Positions 1-7,699 of a stretch of 23,028 bases of DNA are shown piece after piece; the stretch's first letter is position 1; each line of letters opens with the position of its first letter. The stretch is from JBOGED01 sp050743625 (GTDB lineage Bacteria > Actinomycetota > Nitriliruptoria > Euzebyales > Egibacteraceae): assembly GCA_050743625.1 (NCBI GenBank), contig JBOGED010000389.1, positions 1-23,028 on the forward strand. The letters are read 5' to 3'. A model generated the notes under the pieces. That model worked only from the letters and a program-made list of their open reading frames with translations. It was not told where the DNA came from and did no database searches. The translations under genes and the position numbers were made by a program.

Positions 1-631
1 GGTATACCGCGCGGATCCTCCACAAAGCTTCTGTTCCTGCGCATCTGCGTGAGCGAATGTGCCGTGACGGGCGCCTACGCCCCCGCAACAGCACCTCCAG
101 CGCGGCTGCGGTACCGCTGTTGGCCACGACGTCGGGGCTTCGGCGACCGGGGAGCCAACAGCCGCTCACGGCCTGGTCAGCTTGGCGTCGCAGATTTCTG
201 GTTGTGTGGAGGAGCCCGCCGTTGCGGGGCTGAGCTGCCGAGGCTGCCCGCGGCCGTCGCGCCGCATGAATTATCGCACCAGCCACAGCAGCACACGGCA
301 CTGAACTGGCATTTCATGCCGCTGTGTCAGGAGGTCTGGATTCTCGCTGCGGACGAGACCAGGTTGGTCGAACGTTTCTTGCCTGTGGCTGAGGATGACA
401 ACCATGCGCTTGTCATCTGAGTCCCGGAAAACTCGGTTCTATGGCCCGGGTCGGGAGTTGAATTCACGTGGGAGCGCGTAAAACCCGCGTAGCGCGCGAG
501 CGTCGAGATAGGATGCACGACCGCTCATTCTCCGCTGTCTGCTTGTGTTGCAATTGCGCACCGATGGGAACGGGGCCGAAGGGAGTACGCGGCGCGGCGC
601 AGGGCGTGCGGGTCCCGGTAAGGTCTTGCGC
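1..631. other. Region without a supportable gene
   Basis: An open frame on the + strand runs from the window edge to a stop at 418-420, but its translation is rich in Arg, Pro, Cys and Trp, has no recognisable domain and reads like out-of-frame GC-rich DNA. The reverse strand also gives only short, composition-driven frames. No tRNA, hairpin terminator or insertion-sequence end was recognised. The last part (about 540-631) should hold the promoter of dtd. This may be an eroded intergenic region or the end of a gene lying outside the window. Confidence 0.4.
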
Positions 632-1072
632 ATGAAGGTCGTGATCCAGCGTGTGACCCGGGCTGCCGTCCGGGTGGACGGCGAGGTGGTGGGTGAGATC
701 GGGGTCGGGCTCGTCGCGCTGGTTGGTGTTGGGCTTCGCTCCACCGAGCGGGACGCCCTGTGGTTGGCGTCGAAGACGTGCGCGTTGCGGATCTTCGCCG
801 ATGATGACGGGTTGATGAACCGTTCGGTCGCCGAGGTCGGCGGGCGCATCCTCGCGATCAGCCAGTTCACGCTGTACGCCGACGCCCGGAAGGGCCGCCG
901 CCCGTCGTTCGTGGAGGCGGCGCCACCCGAGCGCGGCGAGGCGCTCTACCAGTTCTACGTGAAAGCCCTCACCGTTCCAGTCGCCACCGGGGTGTTCGGC
1001 GCGCACATGCAGATCGACCTCGTAGCCGACGGCCCGGTGACGATCGCCCTCCGCCACGAGGTGTCGCGTTGA
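632..1072 (+). CDS. dtd: D-aminoacyl-tRNA deacylase
   Basis: Cytoplasmic proofreading enzyme that hydrolyses D-amino acids (and glycine mischarged on tRNA-Ala) from tRNA. The 146-residue product has the usual family length and begins MKVVIQRVTRAAV, the typical N-terminus. The active-site motif SQFTLYA is at residues 77-83 with its catalytic Thr at 80, and the second half has GVFGAHM (120-126) and DGPVT (133-137), the Gly-cisPro segment that rejects L-amino acids. An in-frame ATG exists at 545, but the 29 extra residues are low-complexity and unlike the family, so the ATG at 632, preceded by an AAGG stretch, was chosen. It converges on the methyltransferase gene with a 16-bp gap. The usual Asn before DGPVT is Ala here, probably tolerated. 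Confidence 0.95.
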   Translation: MKVVIQRVTRAAVRVDGEVVGEIGVGLVALVGVGLRSTERDALWLASKTCALRIFADDDGLMNRSVAEVGGRILAISQFTLYADARKGRRPSFVEAAPPERGEALYQFYVKALTVPVATGVFGAHMQIDLVADGPVTIALRHEVSR

Positions 1073-1088
1073 CGAGAACCGTGATCTG

Positions 1089-1682
1089 TCAGCGTTTCGT
1101 GGCGGCGAATCTCGCGACGAGACCTCCGGCGCTGGGCCTCGTGCGCACGTCGGTCAGCGCAAGGCGATCAAGCTCGGTTCGCAACTGCGCAGGTCGGAGG
1201 AACCTTGTGTCGTGGGCATCGCCGAAGTGCATCAAGCGGAAGAGGGCGGTGTCCATCAAGTCGTAGCCGAGCACACGACCGCCTGGGCGAAGGACCCGCA
1301 CGGCTTCAGAGAGGGCCTTCTCCCATGCGACGACGTGGTGGAGCATCGCGGCCGACAGCACGAGATCGAACCGGCCGTCGGCGAAGGGCAGATCGGCGGC
1401 GTCCGCCCTCTCAACGCTGGCGCGGTCCTTGAAGGGCGCCACGGTCTCCCGAGCCGTATCGACCATGTCAGCGTCATAGTCGGTGGCGACCATCCGGAGT
1501 CGGGGGAACATCGCGAGCAGCTGAGCCGTCATGGCTCCGCTGCCGGCGCCGATCTCGAGGCCCTCTCCGGCGGGCTGCTCGCCCTGCAACACCCACGGAA
1601 CGACGATCCGCCGAACCACCAGCCGATAGGGGCCGCTCGTGGCCAACGCCTTCGCCATGGCAGGCATCTCTGGCATGGCCAT
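1089..1682 (-). CDS. Class I SAM-dependent methyltransferase
   Basis: 197-residue soluble protein with a Rossmann-type methyltransferase core of the Methyltransf_11/UbiE type. Motif I, LEIGAGSGA, is at residues 42-50; the acidic end of strand 2 is in ATDYD near residue 67; then come ADAADLPFADGRFD and LSAAMLHHV (motifs II/III region) and VLRPGGRVLGYDL. The substrate cannot be read from the sequence: members of this family methylate quinones, lipids, small metabolites or proteins. It lies 50 bp downstream of nadE on the same strand and may be co-transcribed with it, though no functional link is evident. The start is the ATG at 1682; several further in-frame ATGs follow within 30 bp, so the exact start is uncertain. 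Confidence 0.85.
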   Translation of the reverse strand: MAMPEMPAMAKALATSGPYRLVVRRIVVPWVLQGEQPAGEGLEIGAGSGAMTAQLLAMFPRLRMVATDYDADMVDTARETVAPFKDRASVERADAADLPFADGRFDLVLSAAMLHHVVAWEKALSEAVRVLRPGGRVLGYDLMDTALFRLMHFGDAHDTRFLRPAQLRTELDRLALTDVRTRPSAGGLVARFAATKR

Positions 1683-1732
1683 CAGTCTGACACGCCACCG
1701 CGTACCTGGCGGTCTTTCGCTGCCGAAGAACG

Positions 1733-3397
1733 CTAGCCAGACCAGGACTGGGTGATGGGGAGGCGGCGGTCCTTGCCGAAGGCGCGGTCGGTGATCTTGA
1801 CGCCGGGTGGGGATTGGCGGCGCTTGTACTCGGCGCGGTCGATCTTGCCGACGACGTCGCGCACGAGGTCCTCGTCGATGCCGAGGGCGGCGATCTCGGC
1901 GATCGAGTGTTCGTGTTCGACGTAGGCCTCGACGATCGGGTCGAGGATCTCGTAGGGCGGGAGCGAGTCGGTGTCGAGCTGTCCGGGCCGGAGCTCCGCG
2001 GAGGGGGGTTTGTCGAGGATCTCCGCGGGCACGGCTTCGCCGAGGGTGTTGCGGTACCGGCAGAGCTGGTAGACGAGCGTCTTCGGGACGTCCTTGATCA
2101 CGGCGAACCCGCCGGCCATGTCACCGTAGAGCGTCGCGTACCCGACGGCGAACTCGCTCTTGTTCCCCGTGGCAAGGACGATGTCGCCGAACTTGTTGGA
2201 CAGCGCCATGATGAGCATCCCCCTGGCGCGCGACTGGATGTTCTCTTCGGCGACCCCGGGCTCGGTCCCGGCGAACGCCTCGTTCAGTACCTCGTCGAAG
2301 GCGTCCATCACACCGCCGATCGGCAACGTGCGGGAGCGGATCCCCAGGTTCGCCACCAGCTTGCGTGCGTCCGTCACCGACCCGGGCGACGAGTGTGGCG
2401 ACGGCATCAGTACGCCAGTGACCGAGTCGGGGCCGAGCGCGTCGGCCGCCACGGCAGCGACGAGCGCGGAGTCGATGCCACCGGACAGCCCGATCAACGC
2501 CCCTCTGAACCCGTTCTTCCGCACGTAGTCGCGCGTGCCCAGCACGAGCGCGGCGTAGACCTCGGCGACCGGGTCCAACCGCTCTTGAGGTCCGCCCAGG
2601 AGCGGCTCGGTGTCCCGACCCACCGGCAGGTCGATGACGAGCAGGTCGGAGGCGAACTGTACGGCGCGCGCGATGACCGCCCCGTCGGGGGCCACGACGA
2701 ACGAGTCCCCGTCGAACACGACCTCGTCCTGACCTCCGACGATGTGCGCGTAGACGACCCACACACCTGAGGTCCGAGCGTGCCATGCGGCCCAGCGCTC
2801 CCGCGCGGCACGCTTGTCTCGGGAGTACGGGCTCGCGTTGAGGTTGAGCACGACCTCGGCGCCGGCACGAGCCGCGTCGTCGACCGGCCCCCCCTCGCCC
2901 CAGAGATCCTCACAGATCGTGACGCCGACCCGCGTGCCCGCCGCCTCCACGACGACGGGAGGGCCGGTCCCCGCCATGAAGTACCGGGCCTCGTCGAACA
3001 CCCCATAGTTCGGGAGCCGCCGCTTGCGGTAGACGGCCGCCACCTGCCCGTCCCGCAGGACAGCGGCCGAGTTGGCGAGCGGCGGGTGTTGCACCGCCTC
3101 GCTGGTCACCGGACGCCATGTCTCGGGTGCCACCTGGCCGAGGTCCTCGACGAACCCGACAACGAGCGCGGCGGGCCCCGTCGCGGCCGCCAGCGACCGC
3201 AACGCCTCGCCCGTCGCCCGCACGAACTCCCGCTTGAGCACGAGATCCTCGGGCGGGTACCCGGTCAGCCCCAGCTCCCCGGCACAGACCAGGTCGGCTC
3301 CCTTCGAGACCGCGTCCTGGTAGGCCTGGAGAAGCTTCGCAGCGTTGCCATCGAGATCTCCGACGGCGGGATTCAGCTGAGCGATCGCGAGCCGCAT
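1733..3397 (-). CDS. nadE: Glutamine-dependent NAD+ synthetase
   Basis: Catalyses the last step of NAD+ biosynthesis, amidating deamido-NAD+ with ammonia from glutamine and using ATP. The N-terminal nitrilase-type glutaminase domain (about 1-265) shows the Glu-Lys-Cys triad: E41 in AGELGLTGYPPEDL, K125 in YRKRRLPNYGVFDE and C162 in TICEDLW. The C-terminal synthetase domain has the ATP-pyrophosphatase P-loop SGGIDS at 305-310. The 554-residue length fits the bacterial two-domain form that is shorter than the ~680-residue mycobacterial enzyme. I chose the ATG at 3397 (MRLAIAQLNP), preceded by a GGGGG run; a GTG at 3406 in the same frame would add three residues. The methyltransferase follows after 50 bp. 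Confidence 0.95.
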   Translation of the reverse strand: MRLAIAQLNPAVGDLDGNAAKLLQAYQDAVSKGADLVCAGELGLTGYPPEDLVLKREFVRATGEALRSLAAATGPAALVVGFVEDLGQVAPETWRPVTSEAVQHPPLANSAAVLRDGQVAAVYRKRRLPNYGVFDEARYFMAGTGPPVVVEAAGTRVGVTICEDLWGEGGPVDDAARAGAEVVLNLNASPYSRDKRAARERWAAWHARTSGVWVVYAHIVGGQDEVVFDGDSFVVAPDGAVIARAVQFASDLLVIDLPVGRDTEPLLGGPQERLDPVAEVYAALVLGTRDYVRKNGFRGALIGLSGGIDSALVAAVAADALGPDSVTGVLMPSPHSSPGSVTDARKLVANLGIRSRTLPIGGVMDAFDEVLNEAFAGTEPGVAEENIQSRARGMLIMALSNKFGDIVLATGNKSEFAVGYATLYGDMAGGFAVIKDVPKTLVYQLCRYRNTLGEAVPAEILDKPPSAELRPGQLDTDSLPPYEILDPIVEAYVEHEHSIAEIAALGIDEDLVRDVVGKIDRAEYKRRQSPPGVKITDRAFGKDRRLPITQSWSG

Positions 3398-3480
3398 CCC
3401 CCGCACCCTACCAACATCGCGGCACAGGACTCCCTCAACCCGGCCTGCAGGAATCCCTCGGTTTCCCTACCTCGCGCGGA

Positions 3481-3957
3481 TCAGGCGCTGAAGCCGAACG
3501 AGGCCACGAACGTGAAGTTGGCCGACTTGTTCAGCAGCCTGGTGACCACGAAGTCGTCGTACAAGCCTGGCGGTACCTCGGTGTCCACGCGGACCCGGAC
3601 GCTGACGAACGCGGGGGAGGCGATGCCGGCGAGGTTGACGGCGATCTCCTTGCGGTTGTTGTCCGCGCTGGTCAGCCTCTCCTTGGTGAGCACGGTCTCG
3701 GTCGCGTGTGTCGGATTGCTGGGATCTGATTGGTAGGCCGTCACCCTGATCAAATGGCCCGGATACCCGGCAAAGGTCTGTACGTCCTGGGTGCGCAAAA
3801 CGAGCGTGGTCGTGTCCGGGCCGGCGGGATCGGTCTTCCGCAATGTCAGTGGGAACTCCAGGGCGAGCCCGGAGTATGCAGCGTCACCGTACACTCCGGG
3901 CTCGTCTCCCACGTGAATTCGACCTTCCCACACGAGTTCTGGCTGCGCGCTGAGCAT
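3481..3957 (-). CDS. Hypothetical protein, unrecognised, β-rich
   Basis: A 158-residue protein that I do not recognise. It has no signal peptide, membrane segment, cysteine or metal-binding motif. The composition and the alternating pattern (for example FVSVRVRVDTEV and NFTFVASFGFSA at the C-terminus) suggest a β-sandwich. It is supported as a real gene by a good ribosome site (AAAGGAAG ending 4 bases before the ATG), a perfect TATAAT upstream and coding-type codon use. The leader is strikingly AT-rich compared with everything around it. It stands alone between nadE and the ABC importer, all on the - strand, with 84 bp to nadE. It may be horizontally acquired or a highly expressed structural or stress protein; no function is proposed. 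Confidence 0.75.
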   Translation of the reverse strand: MLSAQPELVWEGRIHVGDEPGVYGDAAYSGLALEFPLTLRKTDPAGPDTTTLVLRTQDVQTFAGYPGHLIRVTAYQSDPSNPTHATETVLTKERLTSADNNRKEIAVNLAGIASPAFVSVRVRVDTEVPPGLYDDFVVTRLLNKSANFTFVASFGFSA

Positions 3958-3960
3958 GGA

Positions 3961-3968
3961 CTTCCTTT
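3961..3968 (-). promoter_or_regulatory. Ribosome binding site of the hypothetical protein
   Basis: On the - strand the bases just upstream of the ATG at 3957 read AAAGGAAG followed by a short spacer, a strong Shine-Dalgarno match. The 20 bases upstream of it are almost pure A/T, which should leave the initiation region unstructured. Confidence 0.6.
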
Positions 3969-4036
3969 TAATATTAATAATAGTTGGGTACCCGAGCTGG
4001 TGAGGTCTGCGCCATCCCTCTGAATTGCATTAGTCG

Positions 4037-4042
4037 ATTATA
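4037..4042 (-). promoter_or_regulatory. Candidate -10 element (TATAAT)
   Basis: The - strand reads TATAAT, the exact consensus, about 80 bases upstream of the ATG at 3957. No convincing -35 hexamer lies 16-18 bases further upstream, so it would be an extended or activator-dependent promoter. It predicts a 5' leader of about 70 nt. Confidence 0.45.
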
Positions 4043-4145
4043 AGCCCCGATCCTGCCTGGATTTCGGCAACCCGGATGCACAATGCCCGTGTTCATGGAC
4101 GTGGGCGGCGAATCCCCGCTCAAGCTGACGGATCAGCGTGTTGGT

Positions 4146-4919
4146 TCACGGGTTGCGTTCCCGGTATGGCACGACAACGGACTCCCCGCCATCGCGGATG
4201 ATGCGCACGCGGGCCCCGTAGTAGCGGGTTATGTTGTACTCCGTCAGCACGTCGGCGGCCTTGCCATGGGCAACCATCCGGCCGTGGTCGAGCAGCAGTA
4301 GCCGGTCTGCGTACTGCCCGGCCAGGGTCAGGTCATGCATGGTCGACACCACTGTGAGTGCATGCTGGGCGCGCAACTGATCGACCAGCTCTAGCACCTG
4401 CTGCTGATGGCCGACATCCAGCGCGGTGGTTGGCTCGTCGAGCAGCATGATCGGTGTGTCCTGCGCGAGGGCGCGAGCGAGCAGGACCCGCTGCCGCTCA
4501 CCGCCAGACAGCGTCGAAACCACCCGCTGCGACATATCCAGTAGGTCCAGGTGACCCAGGGCGTCATGCACGGCGGCGAGGTCGCGGCGACCCTCGACTC
4601 CAAACAGCGGGATATGCGGGGTTCGACCAAGCAGGGTGTATTCGGCCACCGTTACGCTGGCGGGGATCACCGGCGTCTGGGGAACCAGCGCGATGAGCCG
4701 CGCCCATTCGCGACGGCGCAGCGCCACCGCAGAGCGACCCTGCACCAGGAGCTCCCCACCACCGTGAACCAGGCCCGCGAGGTAGCGCAGTAGCGTGGAT
4801 TTCCCCGCACCATTGGGACCGACAACGGTGAGCCATTCACCACGGCCGACGGTGAACTCGATCCCGTCGAGCACCCGCCGACCCCCGAGCTCGACCGTGA
4901 CACCGCAGGCTTCAATCAA
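4146..4919 (-). CDS. ABC transporter ATP-binding protein (cobalamin/siderophore type)
   Basis: Cytoplasmic ATPase of a type II ABC importer of the BtuD/FecE family, powering uptake of cobalamin, haem or Fe-siderophore. The 257-residue product has Walker A GPNGAGKST (34-42), Q-loop Q81, signature LSGGERQR (137-144), Walker B IMLLDEP (157-163) and the switch His195 in STMHDLTLA, so it should be active. The start is a TTG that overlaps the permease stop (TTGA, 4916-4919), implying translational coupling. It is the last gene of the three-gene operon binding protein-permease-ATPase. The substrate is not fixed by the ATPase itself. Confidence 0.93.
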   Translation of the reverse strand: MIEACGVTVELGGRRVLDGIEFTVGRGEWLTVVGPNGAGKSTLLRYLAGLVHGGGELLVQGRSAVALRRREWARLIALVPQTPVIPASVTVAEYTLLGRTPHIPLFGVEGRRDLAAVHDALGHLDLLDMSQRVVSTLSGGERQRVLLARALAQDTPIMLLDEPTTALDVGHQQQVLELVDQLRAQHALTVVSTMHDLTLAGQYADRLLLLDHGRMVAHGKAADVLTEYNITRYYGARVRIIRDGGESVVVPYRERNP

Positions 4920-5980
4920 GGCAACGTCTTGCCGGCGGTACGCAGCACCAGCACGAAGAACGGCGCGCCGAAGAAGGCGGTGACTACCCCGATGGGCAGC
5001 TCGGCTGGTGCCGAGACCATCTTGGCCGCGAGGTCGGCCAGTGTCAGGAATGCGCCGCCGAACAGCAGCGACAGCGGCAAGATCACCCGATGGCTGCCCC
5101 CGGCTAGCAGGCGCACGGTGTGTGGCACGATGATCCCGACGAAGCCGATCAGGCCGGACACCGACACCGCGGCCGCGGTGCCCAGAGAAGCCGCCGCCGC
5201 CACGACGAACCGGACTCGGCGGGCGTGCACCCCGAGCGTGGCGGCCTCGTCATCACCCACCGCGAGGATGTCGAGTATCCGCCGGTGGAGCAGCAGTACC
5301 GCCATGGCGGCCACCGCGTACGGCAGGACAATCACCACCTCGCGCCACCCGGCGGTGGACAGCCGGCCCAGGATCCACGAGTAGACCTGCCGGAGGTTGT
5401 CCTGCTGACGTTGCAGCAGGTAGGTCTGCACGGCGGTGAGAAAGCTGGCCACTGCCACCCCGGCGAGCACCAACGAGGTGGTCGACATTCGATGACCACC
5501 GGCGGCGCCCAGCGCGTAGGTCAGGGTGACCGCGGCCAGCGCGCCTGTGAACGCGGCCACCGGCATGGCCAGCGAAGTCGACGCGCCCCCGGCGACGATG
5601 ACGAGCGTGACGCCAAGGCCCGCGCCAGCTGCCGCACCGAGGAAGTACGGGTCGGCCAGAGGGTTGCGAAACACCCCCTGGTATCCAGCGCCAGCCATCG
5701 CCAAGGAGGCCCCGACAAGCAGTGCGAGCACGGTACGTGGCAGCCGGAGCTGCCACAGGATGGCCCGCTCGGTGTCGGTGAGTCCGTTGTCGAACCACAG
5801 CAACTCCCGTAGCACTTGCAGCGGATCGAGCCGGACCGGACCCACGGCCAGGCTGAGCAGCACTGCACCCACGACCGCGGCGACGCCGCCGAGTAACCAC
5901 CACACGCCGAGCGAGGACGGCACGGGTAGGTCGAGACGGCTGTTACGCCCGGGAGCAGGGCGATGCCTGTGCCGGCCCAA
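4916..5980 (-). CDS. ABC transporter permease, FecCD/BtuC family
   Basis: Integral membrane subunit of the importer. The 354-residue protein is mostly hydrophobic, with about nine to ten membrane segments, starting after a basic N-terminal stretch (about 1-25). Family hallmarks include RLPRTVLALLVGASLAMAG near residues 80-98, GNPLADP-like FRNPLADPYFLGA, and GLIGFVGIIVPHTVRLLAG near 270, the cytoplasmic loop that contacts the ATPase. The start is a TTG two bases after the stop of the binding-protein gene; an internal GTG near 5926 is a possible alternative but would remove only the basic N-terminal tail. It overlaps the ATPase gene by four bases. Confidence 0.93.
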   Translation of the reverse strand: MGRHRHRPAPGRNSRLDLPVPSSLGVWWLLGGVAAVVGAVLLSLAVGPVRLDPLQVLRELLWFDNGLTDTERAILWQLRLPRTVLALLVGASLAMAGAGYQGVFRNPLADPYFLGAAAGAGLGVTLVIVAGGASTSLAMPVAAFTGALAAVTLTYALGAAGGHRMSTTSLVLAGVAVASFLTAVQTYLLQRQQDNLRQVYSWILGRLSTAGWREVVIVLPYAVAAMAVLLLHRRILDILAVGDDEAATLGVHARRVRFVVAAAASLGTAAAVSVSGLIGFVGIIVPHTVRLLAGGSHRVILPLSLLFGGAFLTLADLAAKMVSAPAELPIGVVTAFFGAPFFVLVLRTAGKTLP

Positions 5981-5982
5981 GC

Positions 5983-6873
5983 TCAGCGCACCGACTCAGC
6001 GGCGGTAGCATTCATGACAACGCGCAGGAAGTCGACGACCCGCGGGCCCCACCGGCTGGAGAGGTCCTCGCTGAGCACGACGACTTGGTTGTTCCGGACG
6101 GCCGTGAGGCCGCCGAAGCCGGGCCGCTGCGCCAGCGTCTCAAGGGACTGGCCGCAGCACTCGGAGTCGGCAAGGAAGATGAAGTCGGGGTCGGCCTGCA
6201 CCACGAACTCAGCGGAGAGTTGGAGATAGCCATCCGAATCGTCGCCAATGTCAGCCTCATCGGCGATGTTGTGCAGCCCAGCCAGCTGGTAAATCTGCCC
6301 GATAAACGTCCGCGACGTGGCGGTGTACAGGGTGTCGTCCAGCTCGTGGAAGAACGTCACCGGCACCGGGTGGTCCGGCGCACTAGCCGTCAGCTGCTCG
6401 ATGTCCGTGCGCATCCTGGTCACCAGCGCCGTCGCCTGATCCTGGTGCCCAGTAGCCACGCCGAGCTCGGCGATCTGGGCGTAGCTGTCGTCGAGCTTGC
6501 TGGCGGCTTCGAGCAACAGCACCTCGACGTCGAGAGCCTCCAAGCCGGCTTGCACGTCACCAAGGTCGTTGGTGATAACCACCAGGTCGGGACCGTAGGC
6601 GGCGATCGCCTCGACGTTAGGCTCGAACCCCGACAGGTCGTTCGGCAGCGTCTCGACCTGCTGCGGGTAGTCCGAGTTGAGGTCAACCGCCACCACCTGC
6701 TCGCCCGCGCCGATAGCGAACAACATCTCGGTGGTCGTTGGCGACAGCGAGACGATGCGGGCGGGTGCGTCTGGGGGCAGTGCGGTGCCGCTTGGTTGAG
6801 TCGGCGCGGCGTCGCCGCATGCGGCCACCAGCAGAGTGAGCGCACAGACCACAGCGGCTAGAGATCTCGCCAC
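5983..6873 (-). CDS. ABC transporter substrate-binding lipoprotein, BtuF/FecB-like
   Basis: Extracellular, membrane-anchored receptor of the importer. A type II signal peptide ends in the lipobox LVAAC with Cys19 as the lipidated residue. The mature part is a Peripla_BP_2 domain with the typical opening ARIVSLSPTTTEMLFAIGAG and a later TATSRTFIGQIYQLAGLHNI segment. This pattern resembles BtuF-like cobalamin-binding proteins more than siderophore receptors, but haem or iron cannot be excluded. The gene begins with GTG at 6873 after a near-perfect ribosome site, and is the first gene of a three-gene operon with the permease two bases downstream. No iron box or clear cobalamin riboswitch was found upstream. 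Confidence 0.92.
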   Translation of the reverse strand: MARSLAAVVCALTLLVAACGDAAPTQPSGTALPPDAPARIVSLSPTTTEMLFAIGAGEQVVAVDLNSDYPQQVETLPNDLSGFEPNVEAIAAYGPDLVVITNDLGDVQAGLEALDVEVLLLEAASKLDDSYAQIAELGVATGHQDQATALVTRMRTDIEQLTASAPDHPVPVTFFHELDDTLYTATSRTFIGQIYQLAGLHNIADEADIGDDSDGYLQLSAEFVVQADPDFIFLADSECCGQSLETLAQRPGFGGLTAVRNNQVVVLSEDLSSRWGPRVVDFLRVVMNATAAESVR

Positions 6874-6879
6874 GTGGTC

Positions 6880-6886
6880 ACCTCCG
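6880..6886 (-). promoter_or_regulatory. Strong ribosome binding site of the binding-protein gene
   Basis: The - strand reads GGAGGT about six bases before the GTG at 6873, an almost complete match to the 16S anti-SD. It supports the GTG as start. Confidence 0.7.
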
Positions 6887-6887
6887 G

Positions 6888-6944
6888 TCAGCCGAGGTTG
6901 CGGTCGCTCGACGATAGGAGGTGGCTGCCGTGCGTGCCATGCAT
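6888..6944 (-). promoter_or_regulatory. Possible leader peptide ORF (18 codons) ahead of the ABC operon
   Basis: On the - strand an ATG at 6944 opens an 18-codon frame, MHGTHGSHLLSSSDRNLG, whose TGA (6888-6890) lies two to three bases before the ribosome site of the binding-protein gene. Three of the first eight codons are His. A position this tight to the SD is what a translation-coupled leader would have. The peptide's own SD is weak (AAAGAA). It may equally be a chance frame. Confidence 0.3.
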
Positions 6945-7064
6945 TTCTTTGAGAGCTGGTTCGTCACGTGAGTGGCGGACGACCTTACTCGTCCCTCGTC
7001 GGTCATTGCGGTTACGGACAGCGCCCGGGTTCACAACGATCGTCGCTGCGCCCTGACGCAGACA

Positions 7065-7505
7065 TCACAATGCGTGGCCACCCCAGCGTAGCCGCCAATG
7101 TGCCGCCGCCTCACGACCGAGCGCACTGATGGGGCGCACGGCGACGCTTGCGCAGAAACTCGCGAGGTGCGTCAGGTCCGCGGCGTCCGAGGTGAGCACA
7201 ACGTCACCCCGGCTGGCCGCCGACACCACGACGACCGCACCGACCGGGTCATCGGTCCCGGCGACCCCGCATAGCACGCCTGCTCTACGGGCTGCCCCGT
7301 CGTCCAGCACCTCGACCCGGCAATGGCGGAGCACCTGCCCCAGCCGGGCCTGACGAGCGCCGCGCCACACCTCTACGAGGACTGGGGAGGGGACAACGGG
7401 GACGACTTTGTCCGCAATAGCCACCTTGAGGGCCGTCCACACCCGGCGATCCCCGCGCTCGACCGCGACGAGCGCGCCGGTGTCGAGCGTCAGCCCAACC
7501 GTCAC
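7065..7505 (-). CDS. PIN-domain toxin (VapC-like), possibly inactive
   Basis: A 146-residue PIN-domain protein, the ribonuclease toxin of a type II toxin-antitoxin pair. Visible acidic residues are D8 (LTLDTGALVAVE), E45 (VLVEVWRG) and D107 (LTSDAADL). In the segment GTDDPVGAVVV the position that carries Asp in the neighbouring toxin (D89, NDVIDAALV) is Gly89, encoded by GGT, one base from Asp codon GAT. The start is a GTG that overlaps the antitoxin stop (GTGA at 7502-7505). The pair is adjacent to a second PIN module and an ATPase remnant. The family assignment is firm; activity is doubtful if G89 is real. Confidence 0.82.
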   Translation of the reverse strand: MTVGLTLDTGALVAVERGDRRVWTALKVAIADKVVPVVPSPVLVEVWRGARQARLGQVLRHCRVEVLDDGAARRAGVLCGVAGTDDPVGAVVVVSAASRGDVVLTSDAADLTHLASFCASVAVRPISALGREAAAHWRLRWGGHAL

Positions 7506-7699
7506 GACCGCGCGCCCGGTATCGGCCCCTCGATCGCCGCGCGCCCGGTCTTCATCTCCGCCTCGGTGAAGACCCCGTGCTCTGCCTCGTACGCGGCGAC
7601 CGCGCGACGCAGACCCCTCAACCGCAAGCGGTCACGCGCCGCCAGCAGCGCGTCTTCCATCGATGCGGAGAATTTTCTGCTGACCTTCAGAGGGTCCAT
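7502..7699 (-). CDS. Antitoxin of the PIN toxin pair
   Basis: Small 65-residue protein directly upstream of, and overlapping by four bases, the PIN toxin gene, the standard antitoxin-first order. The C-terminal part has the AYEAEHG motif (about residues 37-43) shared with the antitoxin at 8477-8755, so the two are related. The N-terminal part lacks an obvious complete DNA-binding motif. The frame is open far upstream (to 8233), but the upstream translation is out of frame with other genes and is not plausible, so the ATG at 7699 was chosen; a TTG slightly upstream is possible. It starts inside the 3' end of the ATPase remnant, so its original 5' end may have been lost in a deletion. Confidence 0.65.
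   Translation of the reverse strand: MDPLKVSRKFSASMEDALLAARDRLRLRGLRRAVAAYEAEHGVFTEAEMKTGRAAIEGPIPGARS

Noticed and set aside
49..420. 123-codon open frame at the start of the window
   Set aside because: Composition-driven, no domain, no convincing ribosome site, and rich in Cys, Trp and Arg.
6945..7064. Possible cobalamin riboswitch upstream of the ABC importer
   Set aside because: A CCGCCACT segment followed by GTGACG recalls part of the core, but the B12 box and the GGTG...AATCC elements are missing. A covariance-model search (Rfam Cobalamin) would decide.
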